A stretch of DNA of 64,000 nucleotides from positions 3,844,001 to 3,908,000 of the forward strand of contig NZ_CP024190.1 in NCBI RefSeq assembly GCF_003391395.1. The letters run 5' to 3'. Shown one piece after another: positions 8,972-17,118 of the stretch. Position 1 is the first letter of the stretch. Every line of letters begins with the position of its first letter. Below the pieces are notes generated by a model, which searched no databases, was not told the DNA's origin, and saw only the letters and a list, made by a program, of their open reading frames with translations. Source of the stretch: Mycobacterium marinum (GTDB lineage: Bacteria > Actinomycetota > Actinomycetes > Mycobacteriales > Mycobacteriaceae). The translations under genes were made by a program, and so were the position numbers.

Positions 8972-10540
8972 CTAGGACCCGCAGCGCAAATTGGCCGGCG
9001 GCGGCGTCAAGTTGAGCAAATACCGCACCACCGCGCCGTCAACACAGTCGTTGCCGTCGAATACGGCGGTGTGCTGAGTCCCGTCGTAAGTGATCAGCGG
9101 AGCACCCAACTGCCGGGCCAGGTCAACGCCGGCCTGATATGGCGTTGCCGGGTCATGGGTGGTGGACACCACGACAGCCTTGCCCGGCGCCGCGGGCGAG
9201 GCCGCATGTGGCACCGACGTCGCCGGCACCGGCCACAACGCACACAGATCACGCGGGGCCAACCCGGTGAACTGCCCGTAACTGAGGAAGGGAGCGGCCT
9301 GACGGAACTGTTGGTCGGCCGAGACCCACGACGCGGCATCCGTCGGTGTCGGCGCGTCCACGCAGCGGATCGCGTTGAACGCGTCCTGGCCGTTGTTGTA
9401 GCGCCCCGCGCGGTCACGGCCGTCGTAGTCGTCGGCCAGCAACAGCAGGTCACCGGCGTCGGTACCCCGCTGCAGGCCGAGCAAACCGCTGGTCAGATAC
9501 TTCCAGCGCTGCGGCGCATAGAGCGCATTGATCGTGCCCGTGGTGGCGTCGGCGTAGCTGAGGCCGCGCGGGTCTGAGGTCTTTGCCGGCTGGCTGACCA
9601 GTGGATAGACCAGAGCGTGGTACCGGTTGACCCATTGGGCCGGGTCGGTGCCCAGCGGGCAGGCCGGTGAGCGAGCACAGTCGGCGGCGTAGTCATTGAA
9701 GGCGGTCTGGAATCCCGCCAACTGTTTGGCGTTTTCGTCGATTGGCCCGGCCATCGGATCGATGGCGCCGTCGAGCACCATCGCCCGGACGTGGGAACCG
9801 AACCGTTCGAGGTAGGCGGTGCCCAACTCGGTACCGTAGCTGTAGCCCAGGTAGTTGAGCTGATCGTCGCCTAGCGCCCGGCGGATCATGTCCATGTCGC
9901 GTGCGGTGGCCGCGGTGCCGACGTTGGCCAAGAAGCCCAGGCCCATCCGGTCAGCACAGTGTTGGGCCAGCTCTCGGTACACCTGCTCGATGTGAGCCAC
10001 GCCGGCCTGGCTGTAGTCCACCATCGGGTCACGCCGGAACGCGTCGAATTCGGCGTCAGTGCGACACCGCAGCGCGGGAGTGGAGTGGCCCACTCCTCTG
10101 GGGTCGAATCCCACCAGGTCGAAATGGCGGGCGATCTCGGTGCCCCTCAGCTCGGGTGCCATCCCGGCGACCATGTCGACCGCGGAAGCTCCGGGCCCGC
10201 CGGGGTTGATCAGCAGCGCACCGATTCGCTGGCCCGTCGCTGGAACCCGGATCACGGCCAGTTTGGCTTGTGCCCCACCGGGTTTGTCGTAGTCGATCGG
10301 GACCCCCACGGTGGTGCACCGTGCGGTTGGAATCTCGCTGACGTTATCGATGAACGGCCCACAGGAGCCCCAGTTCTGCTGCGGCGCTGCTATAGGTATG
10401 CCCGGGCTCTGGGTCTGACCGACATCGGGTTCCGGTATCGCGCCCGCCACAGCCAGCGTGGTCGGCAACGCGCCGCAGAGCACCAGCCCAAAAGACAGCA
10501 GCGCCGAGCTCAGCGTTCTCAGGCGCAACATGGCGGACAT
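8972..10540 (-). CDS. Exported alpha/beta hydrolase (Rv2223c-type peptidase/esterase)
   Basis: About 522 residues, starting MSAMLRLRTLSSALLSF; an in-frame GTG lies 4 codons upstream and another ATG 3 codons downstream. Signal peptide of ~35 residues ending in AVAGA, then an alpha/beta hydrolase of the tripeptidyl-aminopeptidase group: oxyanion segment LLINPGGPGASA, HFDLVGFDPRGVGHS, nucleophile elbow NYLGYSYGTELG, acid in STTHDPATPY and histidine in YDGTQHTAV. It is a paralogue of the gene at 12478-14034 and corresponds by order to M. tuberculosis Rv2223c. Unlike in M. tuberculosis the two are separated by a ctaD gene. Confidence 0.93.
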   Translation of the reverse strand: MSAMLRLRTLSSALLSFGLVLCGALPTTLAVAGAIPEPDVGQTQSPGIPIAAPQQNWGSCGPFIDNVSEIPTARCTTVGVPIDYDKPGGAQAKLAVIRVPATGQRIGALLINPGGPGASAVDMVAGMAPELRGTEIARHFDLVGFDPRGVGHSTPALRCRTDAEFDAFRRDPMVDYSQAGVAHIEQVYRELAQHCADRMGLGFLANVGTAATARDMDMIRRALGDDQLNYLGYSYGTELGTAYLERFGSHVRAMVLDGAIDPMAGPIDENAKQLAGFQTAFNDYAADCARSPACPLGTDPAQWVNRYHALVYPLVSQPAKTSDPRGLSYADATTGTINALYAPQRWKYLTSGLLGLQRGTDAGDLLLLADDYDGRDRAGRYNNGQDAFNAIRCVDAPTPTDAASWVSADQQFRQAAPFLSYGQFTGLAPRDLCALWPVPATSVPHAASPAAPGKAVVVSTTHDPATPYQAGVDLARQLGAPLITYDGTQHTAVFDGNDCVDGAVVRYLLNLTPPPANLRCGS

Positions 10541-10600
10541 CGTCTCACCCACGGATACCCGTGGCGCCGCGAAATGGTTACGCCTTGGTCTCGTATCTCA

Positions 10601-12334
10601 CTACGTTGGACTACCCGCCAGTTCTGAAGTGTCGGTCTCGATTTCGTGACGACCGACGTGGGCCTCGGCCCGAAGACGTTTCACCATGTGCGGGTAGTGC
10701 AGCTCGAACGCCGGTCGCTCCGAACGAATTCGGGGCAGCTCGGTGAAATTGTGCCGAGGCGGAGGGCAACTGGTGGCCCATTCCAGCGAGTTGCCGTGTC
10801 CCCACGGATCGTCGACCAGCACCGGTTCGCCAAAGCGCCAGCTCTTGAACACATTCCATACAAAGGGCAGCACCGAGACACCGAGGGTGAATGCTCCGAT
10901 CGTGGAGATGACGTTGAGCGTCTGGAAGCCGTCGGTGGGCAGGTAGTCCGCATACCGACGCGGCATCCCGGAATTGCCCAGCCAGTGCTGGACCAAGAAG
11001 GTGGCGTGGAACCCGAGGAAGGTCAGCCAGAAGTGAAACTTGGCCAGCCGCTCGTCGAGTAGGCGCCCGGTCATCTTGGGGAACCAGAAGTAGATGCCGG
11101 CATAGGTGGCGAACACGATGGTGCCGAACAGCGTGTAGTGGAAATGGGCAACCACGAAATAGGTGTCGCTGACGTGAAAGTCCAGCGGCGGGCTGGCCAG
11201 CAACACGCCGGTCAGCCCGCCGGCCAGGAAGGTGACCAGGAATCCCAGCGAGAACAGCATCGGTGATTCGAACGTCAGCTGACCTCGCCACATGGTGCCG
11301 ATCCAGTTGAAGAATTTCAGACCGGTCGGCACCGCGATCAGAAACGTCATGAACGAAAAGAAGGGCAGCAGCACGGCCCCGGTGGCGAACATGTGGTGGG
11401 CCCAAACCGCCACGGACAGTGCCGCAATCGACAGTGTCGCGTAGACCAGCGTCGTATAGCCGAAGATCGGCTTGCGACTGAACACCGGGATCACCTCGGA
11501 CACGATCCCGAAGAACGGCAGTGCGATGACATACACCTCGGGGTGCCCGAAGAACCAGAACAGGTGCTGAAACAGAATGACCCCACCGTTGGCGGGGTCG
11601 TAGATGTGGGCGCCGAGGTGACGGTCGGCGGCCAAACCGAACAGCGCCGCGGTCAACAGCGGGAAGATCATCAGCACAAGCAAGCTCGTGACCATGATGT
11701 TCCAGGTGAAGATCGGCATCCGGAACATCGTCATTCCCGGAGCGCGCAGGCACACCACGGTGGTCAGCATGTTGACTCCCCCGAGGATGGTGCCCAGTCC
11801 ACCGACCGCCAGGCCCAGAATCCAAAGGTCCGGCCCCACACCGGGACTGTGAGCGGCGTTGGACAGTGGCGTGTAGGCGGTCCACCCGAAGTCGGCGGCG
11901 CCTCCGGGCACGATGAATCCGCTCAAGGCGATCAACGCGCCAAAGACAAAGAGCCAGAACGACAATGCGTTGAGCCGCGGGAAGGCTACGTCGGGTGCGC
12001 CGATCTGCAAGGGCAGAACCAGATTGGCGAATCCGAACACCACCGGGGTCGCGTAGAACAGCAGCATGGCGGTGCCGTGCATGGTGAACAGCTGGTTGTA
12101 CTGCTCGTTGGACAGGAACTGTAGCCCCGGTGTGGCGAGCTCCGCGCGCATCAGCAACGCCATCAAGCCGCCGATGAAGAAGAAGATGAAGCAGGCGACC
12201 ATGTACATGATGCCGATCATCTTGTGGTCGGTGGTGGTGATGATCTTGTAGATCAGGCTGCCTTTGGGCCCCATTCGCGGCGGAAATGGCCGGCGGGCTT
12301 CGAGATCGTGGGCAGGCGGCGCTTCGGTGGTCAT
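10601..12334 (-). CDS. ctaD: Cytochrome c oxidase subunit I (aa3-type)
   Basis: 577 residues, heme-copper oxidase subunit I with about 12 membrane segments. Visible are TTTDHKMIGIMY, FTMHGTAMLLFY (heme a ligand), the FWFFGHPEVYVIALPFFGI segment with the His-Tyr cross-link site, WAHHMFATGA (CuB histidines), FNWIGTMWRG and the VVAHFHYTLFG heme ligands. It is the catalytic subunit that reduces O2 to water in the cytochrome bcc-aa3 supercomplex. GGAG stands 7 nt before the ATG. In M. tuberculosis the single ctaD (Rv3043c) is elsewhere, so this copy is either relocated or, more likely, a second paralogue. A DosR-type box lies 79-98 nt upstream of the start codon. Confidence 0.96.
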   Translation of the reverse strand: MTTEAPPAHDLEARRPFPPRMGPKGSLIYKIITTTDHKMIGIMYMVACFIFFFIGGLMALLMRAELATPGLQFLSNEQYNQLFTMHGTAMLLFYATPVVFGFANLVLPLQIGAPDVAFPRLNALSFWLFVFGALIALSGFIVPGGAADFGWTAYTPLSNAAHSPGVGPDLWILGLAVGGLGTILGGVNMLTTVVCLRAPGMTMFRMPIFTWNIMVTSLLVLMIFPLLTAALFGLAADRHLGAHIYDPANGGVILFQHLFWFFGHPEVYVIALPFFGIVSEVIPVFSRKPIFGYTTLVYATLSIAALSVAVWAHHMFATGAVLLPFFSFMTFLIAVPTGLKFFNWIGTMWRGQLTFESPMLFSLGFLVTFLAGGLTGVLLASPPLDFHVSDTYFVVAHFHYTLFGTIVFATYAGIYFWFPKMTGRLLDERLAKFHFWLTFLGFHATFLVQHWLGNSGMPRRYADYLPTDGFQTLNVISTIGAFTLGVSVLPFVWNVFKSWRFGEPVLVDDPWGHGNSLEWATSCPPPRHNFTELPRIRSERPAFELHYPHMVKRLRAEAHVGRHEIETDTSELAGSPT

Positions 12335-12412
12335 TGATCAGCTCCAAAGGCAACGGTGACCGAATAGCTTTGGACAAGCCGCCCAAGTATTCCGGGCCGC
12401 CGCTGCACCGCC

Positions 12413-12432
12413 CTAGGGCCAATAGTCCCTAA
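12413..12432 (-). promoter_or_regulatory. DosR-type box upstream of ctaD
   Basis: On the ctaD coding strand the 20-mer is TTAGGGACTATTGGCCCTAG, which fits the DosR (DevR) palindrome pattern TTsGGGACTwwnGnCCCsAA at all core positions. It lies in the 143-nt gap between the hip1-like gene stop and the ctaD start, 78 nt before the ATG, so ctaD is the natural target. DosR activates genes under hypoxia and nitric oxide. Confidence 0.75.
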
Positions 12433-12477
12433 CCGCGGCGTTCGGCGCGGAGCTGGTTACTCGGTGTTATCGCACGC

Positions 12478-14034
12478 CTAGCACTTCGCGCCGCGCGGTG
12501 GCGTGGTGCCGCCGATCAGATAAGCCGTGACGTAGTCGTCGATGCAGCTGTCGCCCTGGAACACCACCGTGTGCTGGGTTCCGGCGAAAGTGAGCAACGA
12601 ACCATGCAGCTGGTTCGCCAGATCCACCCCGGCCTTGTACGGCGTCGCCGGGTCGTGGGTGGTGGACACGATCACGGTCGGCACCAAGCCCGGCACCGAC
12701 ACCGCGTGGGGCTTGCTGGTCGGAGGGACCGGCCAGAACGCGCAGGTGCCAAGGGGGGCGTGGCCGGTGAACTTCCCGTAGCTCATGAACGGCGCGATCT
12801 CGCGCGAGCGGCGGTCTTCGTCCACGATCTTGGCGCGATCGGTGATGGGTGGCTGGTCAACACAGTTGATCGCGACACGCGCGTCGGTGGCGTTGGTGTA
12901 GTGGCCGTGCGAGTCGCGACGCATGTACATGTCGGCCAGGGCCAGCAGGGTGTCACCACGATCGTCGGTCAGCTCGGTGAGACCGTCGGTCAGGTGCTGC
13001 CACAGGTTGGGCGAATACAGCGCCATGATGGTGCCCACGATGGCGTCGCTGTAGCTGAGCCCGCGCGGGTCCTTGGTCCGAGCCGGCCTGCTCACCTGCA
13101 GATTGTTCGGGTCGACGAGCTTGTCGACCAGGCTGTGGTAGACGGCGACGGCCTTGGCCGGGTCGGTACCCAATGGGCAGCTGTCGTTCTCGGCGCAGTC
13201 GGCGGCATAGTCGTTGAACGCTTCCTGAAACCCCTTGGCCTGCCGCAGGTCCGCCTCAATGGGATCGGCATTCGGGTCGACCGCACCGTCGAGGATCATC
13301 GCCCGCACCCGCTGCGGGTAGGCCTCGGCATATGCCGAACCGATCCGGGTGCCGTAGGAGTAGCCGAGGTAGGTCAGCTTGTCATCGCCAAGCGCCGCGC
13401 GGATGGCATCGAGGTCCCGTGCCACGTTGACCGTGCCGACGTTTTCCAGGAAGTTCTTGCCCATCTTGCCGACGCAGCGGGCAACGAACTGCTTGGTTTC
13501 CTCCTCCATCCGCGCGACGCCGGCCTCGCTGTAGTCGACCTGCGGCTCCGCGCGCAACCGGTCGTTGTCCGCGTCGGAGTTGCACCACAACGCGGGACGC
13601 GAGGACGCCACTCCGCGTGGGTCGAATCCAACCAGGTCGAAGCGCTCGTGGACGCGCTTGGGCAACGTCTGGAAGACGCCGAGCGCTGCCTCGATGCCGG
13701 ATTCACCGGGCCCGCCGGGGTTGATCACCAAGGAACCGATTTTGTCGCCCGTGGCCGGAAAGCGAATCAACGCCAGCGCCGCGACATCGCCGCGGGGTTG
13801 CCGGTAGTCGACCGGCACGGCGAGTTTGCCGCACAGCGCTCCGCCGGGAATCTTCACGTTCGGATTGGAGCTGCGGCACGGTGACCACTGGATCGGCTGG
13901 CCGAGCTTCGGCTCGGCCATGCGGGCGTGCCCGCCAACGACGCGGATGCAGCCGGTCAGGACGAGCGCCACGCTGGCGATCGCGGTCCATATCAGCAGCA
14001 TTCGCGCGAGCTTGTCGCGGCGAGACAGGAACAT
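12478..14034 (-). CDS. caeA: Carboxylesterase/serine protease Hip1 (CaeA) lipoprotein
   Basis: 518 residues. N-terminal signal with a lipobox at LVLTGC (residue ~29), so a membrane-anchored lipoprotein. The alpha/beta hydrolase core has SLVINPGGPGESG, FDLVGFDPRGVASS, nucleophile in LTYLGYSYGTRIG, acid in STTHDPATPYKAG and histidine in FAGTQHTVVF. In M. tuberculosis this protein (Rv2224c) is a cell-envelope serine protease/esterase that cleaves the chaperone GroEL2 and modulates host responses. It is leftward, upstream of ctaD and of its paralogue at 8972-10540. Confidence 0.95.
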   Translation of the reverse strand: MFLSRRDKLARMLLIWTAIASVALVLTGCIRVVGGHARMAEPKLGQPIQWSPCRSSNPNVKIPGGALCGKLAVPVDYRQPRGDVAALALIRFPATGDKIGSLVINPGGPGESGIEAALGVFQTLPKRVHERFDLVGFDPRGVASSRPALWCNSDADNDRLRAEPQVDYSEAGVARMEEETKQFVARCVGKMGKNFLENVGTVNVARDLDAIRAALGDDKLTYLGYSYGTRIGSAYAEAYPQRVRAMILDGAVDPNADPIEADLRQAKGFQEAFNDYAADCAENDSCPLGTDPAKAVAVYHSLVDKLVDPNNLQVSRPARTKDPRGLSYSDAIVGTIMALYSPNLWQHLTDGLTELTDDRGDTLLALADMYMRRDSHGHYTNATDARVAINCVDQPPITDRAKIVDEDRRSREIAPFMSYGKFTGHAPLGTCAFWPVPPTSKPHAVSVPGLVPTVIVSTTHDPATPYKAGVDLANQLHGSLLTFAGTQHTVVFQGDSCIDDYVTAYLIGGTTPPRGAKC

Positions 14035-14093
14035 GGCAACCTATGGTGCCAGAGAACACGGTAAATGCTGGTTAACCACCGTCACCGCGCCCG

Positions 14094-15485
14094 TCATCCG
14101 GTCTCGGCCAGCAGTTCTTCCATTACGGTGGCGAATTCGTCGGCCATTTGCCACAAATCCGGAAGCAGCTCCGGGCAGGCCACCAGCCCGACGTCGAGTT
14201 TGCCGTTCAGCGACATCACCGTGACGTTGAGGCCCGAACCGTGGAAGATGGGCCCCAGCGGGTACATCGCCTTGACCTCACATCCCAGCATGTACAGGGG
14301 CAGCTGCGGGCCCGGCACATTGGAGACCACCAGGTTGTGCACGGGCAGGCTTTCGGTCAGCCGGCTGCTTGCATAGACACGCATGGCGGCGCCGAAGACC
14401 GCCGGCGCGGCAAATTGCGACCAGTCCTGAAGCAGCGTGGCGCCGATCGCCGAACTGTGGCCCTTGGCAACCGTATTGCCGTGCGCGATGGCGTTCAGCC
14501 GCTCGGCCGGATCGGCGATCTCGGTGTGCAGGCTGGAAAACATGGCCGATACCTGGTTACGGCCGGGACGGTCGGACTTGCCGTGCACCGACACCGGTAC
14601 CGACGCCACCAACGACGACGTGGGCAGTGCGTCCCGGTCCGCCAGGTAATTGCGCAGCACGCCGGAGACCAGCCCCATCACCACGTCGTTGACCTTGACG
14701 CCGAAGTGATTCTTCACCGCCTTGATGTCCTCGAGATCCAGCTCCGCGTAGGCAACGGCGCGCCGGCCGCTGACGCGGGCGTTGAACACCGTGCGCGGCG
14801 CGGTGAATGGGCGCGCCATGGTCAGGCCTTCGCGCGCCCGCAGCAGGGTGGACACTACCGAGGACACCGTTTCGGGCACCACATTGGCCAGCTGCAACGG
14901 CCGGGTGGCGAACCTGAGCAGGCCCCCGGCGGCGATCTGCCAATCGGTGGCACCGCCGACCCCGTCGACCGGATCCGGGGCGGGAGCGTCGGCTTCGGTG
15001 GTGCACAGCTGCGACATCAGGTTGGCACCGGTCACGCCGTCGACCGCGGCATGGTGCACCTTGGTCAGGACCGCCAGGCGCCCGTCGCGGTGGCAGTCGG
15101 TGCCCGCCACTCCTTCGATCACCCACATCTCCCAGAGCGGGCGGCTGCGGTCCAACGGCAGTGAGGCGATGTGACCGCAGATTTGGGAGAGCTCGGCCCG
15201 GCCCCCCGGTGGGGGCAGGCCGATGCGGTGCAGATGCCGATGCAGCTGGAAGTCCTCGTCGTCCACCCACACCGGGTGATCGAGGTTCAGTGCGCTGTTG
15301 GCCAGCTTTTCGCGGAATTCCGGCATCGCCTTGATCCGCAGTGCCAACGCGTCCTGCAGCCGGTCGAACGTGTAGCCGCCGGGCATCGTCGACGTGTCCA
15401 GCTCCATGATCGAGCAGACGTGCATCGGCTGATTCGAGGTTTCCAGGTACAAGAAGCTGGCGTCGAGGCCACTAAGCCGCTGCAT
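14094..15485 (-). CDS. WS/DGAT-type acyltransferase
   Basis: 463 residues beginning MQRLSGLDASFLYLETS, the standard N-terminus of the mycobacterial wax ester synthase/diacylglycerol acyltransferase family. The catalytic HHxxxDG motif is intact (KVHHAAVDGVTGANL, residue ~143), followed by the family's VNDVVMGLVSGVLR and LVVSNVPGPQLPLY blocks. It should transfer a fatty acyl group from acyl-CoA to a diacylglycerol or alcohol. It is divergent from panB with a 147-nt gap. No gene of this type lies between Rv2224c and panB in M. tuberculosis. Distinct from the two WS/DGATs at 53-56 kb. Confidence 0.93.
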   Translation of the reverse strand: MQRLSGLDASFLYLETSNQPMHVCSIMELDTSTMPGGYTFDRLQDALALRIKAMPEFREKLANSALNLDHPVWVDDEDFQLHRHLHRIGLPPPGGRAELSQICGHIASLPLDRSRPLWEMWVIEGVAGTDCHRDGRLAVLTKVHHAAVDGVTGANLMSQLCTTEADAPAPDPVDGVGGATDWQIAAGGLLRFATRPLQLANVVPETVSSVVSTLLRAREGLTMARPFTAPRTVFNARVSGRRAVAYAELDLEDIKAVKNHFGVKVNDVVMGLVSGVLRNYLADRDALPTSSLVASVPVSVHGKSDRPGRNQVSAMFSSLHTEIADPAERLNAIAHGNTVAKGHSSAIGATLLQDWSQFAAPAVFGAAMRVYASSRLTESLPVHNLVVSNVPGPQLPLYMLGCEVKAMYPLGPIFHGSGLNVTVMSLNGKLDVGLVACPELLPDLWQMADEFATVMEELLAETG

Positions 15486-15632
15486 TCCGCCGATGGTAGG
15501 CCGTGCGCGGGCTCACAGTGCATCCGTGCGTAAGAAATGGCAGACTAGCCAGGTCAGATGAACCCGGGGACCCGGATATCAGCTTGTGCTGAGGGCCACG
15601 AGGATCTACCCGACCAACAGCTAGGGACAATG

Positions 15633-16526
15633 ATGTCTGAGCAGTTCTCTGAGCAGTCTGAGCAAAATGTCTATGGCGCTAACTCGCCGGTGCCCGCCGG
15701 TGAGTCGTCGCCTTCCGCGGCCAGCGCGCCGCGGACCAAGGTGCGAACCCACCACCTGCAGAAATGGAAAGCCGAAGGCCACAAGTGGGCCATGCTCACG
15801 GTCTATGACTACTCGACCGCGCGGGCCTTCGACGACGCAGGCATCCCGGTTCTATTGGTCGGCGACTCCGCCGCCAACGTCGTGTACGGCTACGACACCA
15901 CGGTGCCGATCTCGATTGATGAGCTGATTCCCCTCGTGCGCGGTGTGGTGCGCGGCGCCCCGCACGCGTTGGTCGTCGCCGACCTGCCGTTCGGCAGCTA
16001 CGAGTCCGGACCTTCGGCCGCGCTGGCGGCGGCCACCCGATTCATGAAGGAAGCCGGTGCCCATGCCGTCAAGCTCGAGGGCGGCGAGCGGGTGGCCGAG
16101 CAGATCGCGTGCCTGACCGCGGCGGGCATCCCGGTGATGGCCCACATCGGCTTCACCCCACAGAGCGTGAACACCTTGGGCGGGTTCCGGGTGCAGGGCC
16201 GCGGTGACGCCGCGGAACAAACGATCGCCGACGCGATCGCCGTCGCCGAAGCCGGGGCATTCTCGGTGGTGATGGAAATGGTGCCCGCGGAATTGGCCAC
16301 CCAGATCACCGGCAAGCTCACCATCCCGACCATCGGGATCGGCGCCGGCCCGAGCTGCGACGGCCAGGTCCTGGTTTGGCAGGACATGGCCGGCCTCAGC
16401 AGCGGCAAGGCCCCCCGATTCGTCAAGCGCTACGCGGATGTCGGCGGCGAATTACGCCGCGCCGCGGTGCAATACGCGCAAGACGTGGCCGGCGGCGTAT
16501 TTCCCGCCGAGGAGCACTGCTTCTGA
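15633..16526 (+). CDS. panB: 3-methyl-2-oxobutanoate hydroxymethyltransferase PanB
   Basis: 297 residues. Start chosen at the second ATG of ATGATG because AGGGA ends 5 nt before it; earlier in-frame ATGs lack a ribosome binding site. After a ~35-residue low-complexity N-terminus the TIM-barrel core shows WAMLTVYDYSTAR, VLLVGDSAANVVYGYD (Mg-binding Asp), ADLPFGSYESGP, AVKLEGG, MAHIGFTPQSVN, and the C-terminal GIGAGPSCDGQVLVWQD. It makes ketopantoate, the first step of pantothenate synthesis. The N-terminal spacer is longer than in M. tuberculosis. Convergent with the hemophore-like gene, only 7 nt between stops. Confidence 0.97.
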   Translation: MSEQFSEQSEQNVYGANSPVPAGESSPSAASAPRTKVRTHHLQKWKAEGHKWAMLTVYDYSTARAFDDAGIPVLLVGDSAANVVYGYDTTVPISIDELIPLVRGVVRGAPHALVVADLPFGSYESGPSAALAAATRFMKEAGAHAVKLEGGERVAEQIACLTAAGIPVMAHIGFTPQSVNTLGGFRVQGRGDAAEQTIADAIAVAEAGAFSVVMEMVPAELATQITGKLTIPTIGIGAGPSCDGQVLVWQDMAGLSSGKAPRFVKRYADVGGELRRAAVQYAQDVAGGVFPAEEHCF

Positions 16527-16533
16527 TTCTCCC

Positions 16534-16914
16534 CTACTGCTGACACCGATCCCGAAAGTCGGTCAGCGGCTGGCGAATGCCTTGTAGCTCGGCGTGTACG
16601 CCGGGGTTGGCGTCCATGTACTGCTGCAGTTGGTCACGGATGTCGTCGCGAGGCTGACCTCGCAGACCGGTGAAGTAGTCGTTGACCTCGGGATGGCTGA
16701 ACAGGTACACCGAAGTCGCTGCGGCAACCCCGGCAGACACCCCGGCCAGGTCCGCCGCCGTGCAGTTCGGCGGTGCCGGTGCGGGAGCGGGAGCGGGATC
16801 ATCCGGATCTGCCCCGGCGACCGCGGACGCGAAGCCGGCTGCGCCCAGGAACATCGCGCCGGCAACGATCCCACCGGCAACCAGGCGCGATCTGGCAGCA
16901 CCGAACAACACCAT
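16534..16914 (-). CDS. Small secreted hemophore-like (heme-binding) protein
   Basis: 126 residues. Signal peptide VAGGIVAGAMFLGAAGFASAV with cleavage near AGADPDD, a proline-alanine spacer, then a ~75-residue helical domain with two cysteines (PPNCTAAD and FRDRCQQ) and SVYLFSHPEVNDYFTGLRG. This matches the mycobacterial hemophore-related family (Rv0203 type), which bind heme outside the cell. AAGGAG lies 6 nt before the ATG, fixing the start; the much longer open frame upstream is antisense to the CYTH-CHAD gene and rejected. It is not present between panB and the CHAD gene in M. tuberculosis. Confidence 0.85.
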   Translation of the reverse strand: MVLFGAARSRLVAGGIVAGAMFLGAAGFASAVAGADPDDPAPAPAPAPPNCTAADLAGVSAGVAAATSVYLFSHPEVNDYFTGLRGQPRDDIRDQLQQYMDANPGVHAELQGIRQPLTDFRDRCQQ

Positions 16915-17118
16915 GAACGACTCCTTCATCAAGTATCGGAAGGCCGCCGGGACGGCCCGCATCGCACACGATAGGTGCTTTCGGGCCGGTGCAGGAACCG
17001 AATGGTGTGTGGCGTCGGCAACCGAACCTTGAGGCTCACGCGTCACCTCGATATGGCACTCTATGATGCCTATCCACGATTTCATGTCCGCGGATCTGTG
17101 GCCTGACCGGAGGCGAAA

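Noticed and set aside
7581..8975. 464-codon forward frame antisense to glnA2
   Set aside because: Composition is that of a shadow (His/Arg-rich), with glnA2 clearly conserved on the other strand.
11393..12124. Forward frame antisense to ctaD
   Set aside because: Low hydrophobicity, His/Gln-rich shadow of a membrane protein gene; no start signal.
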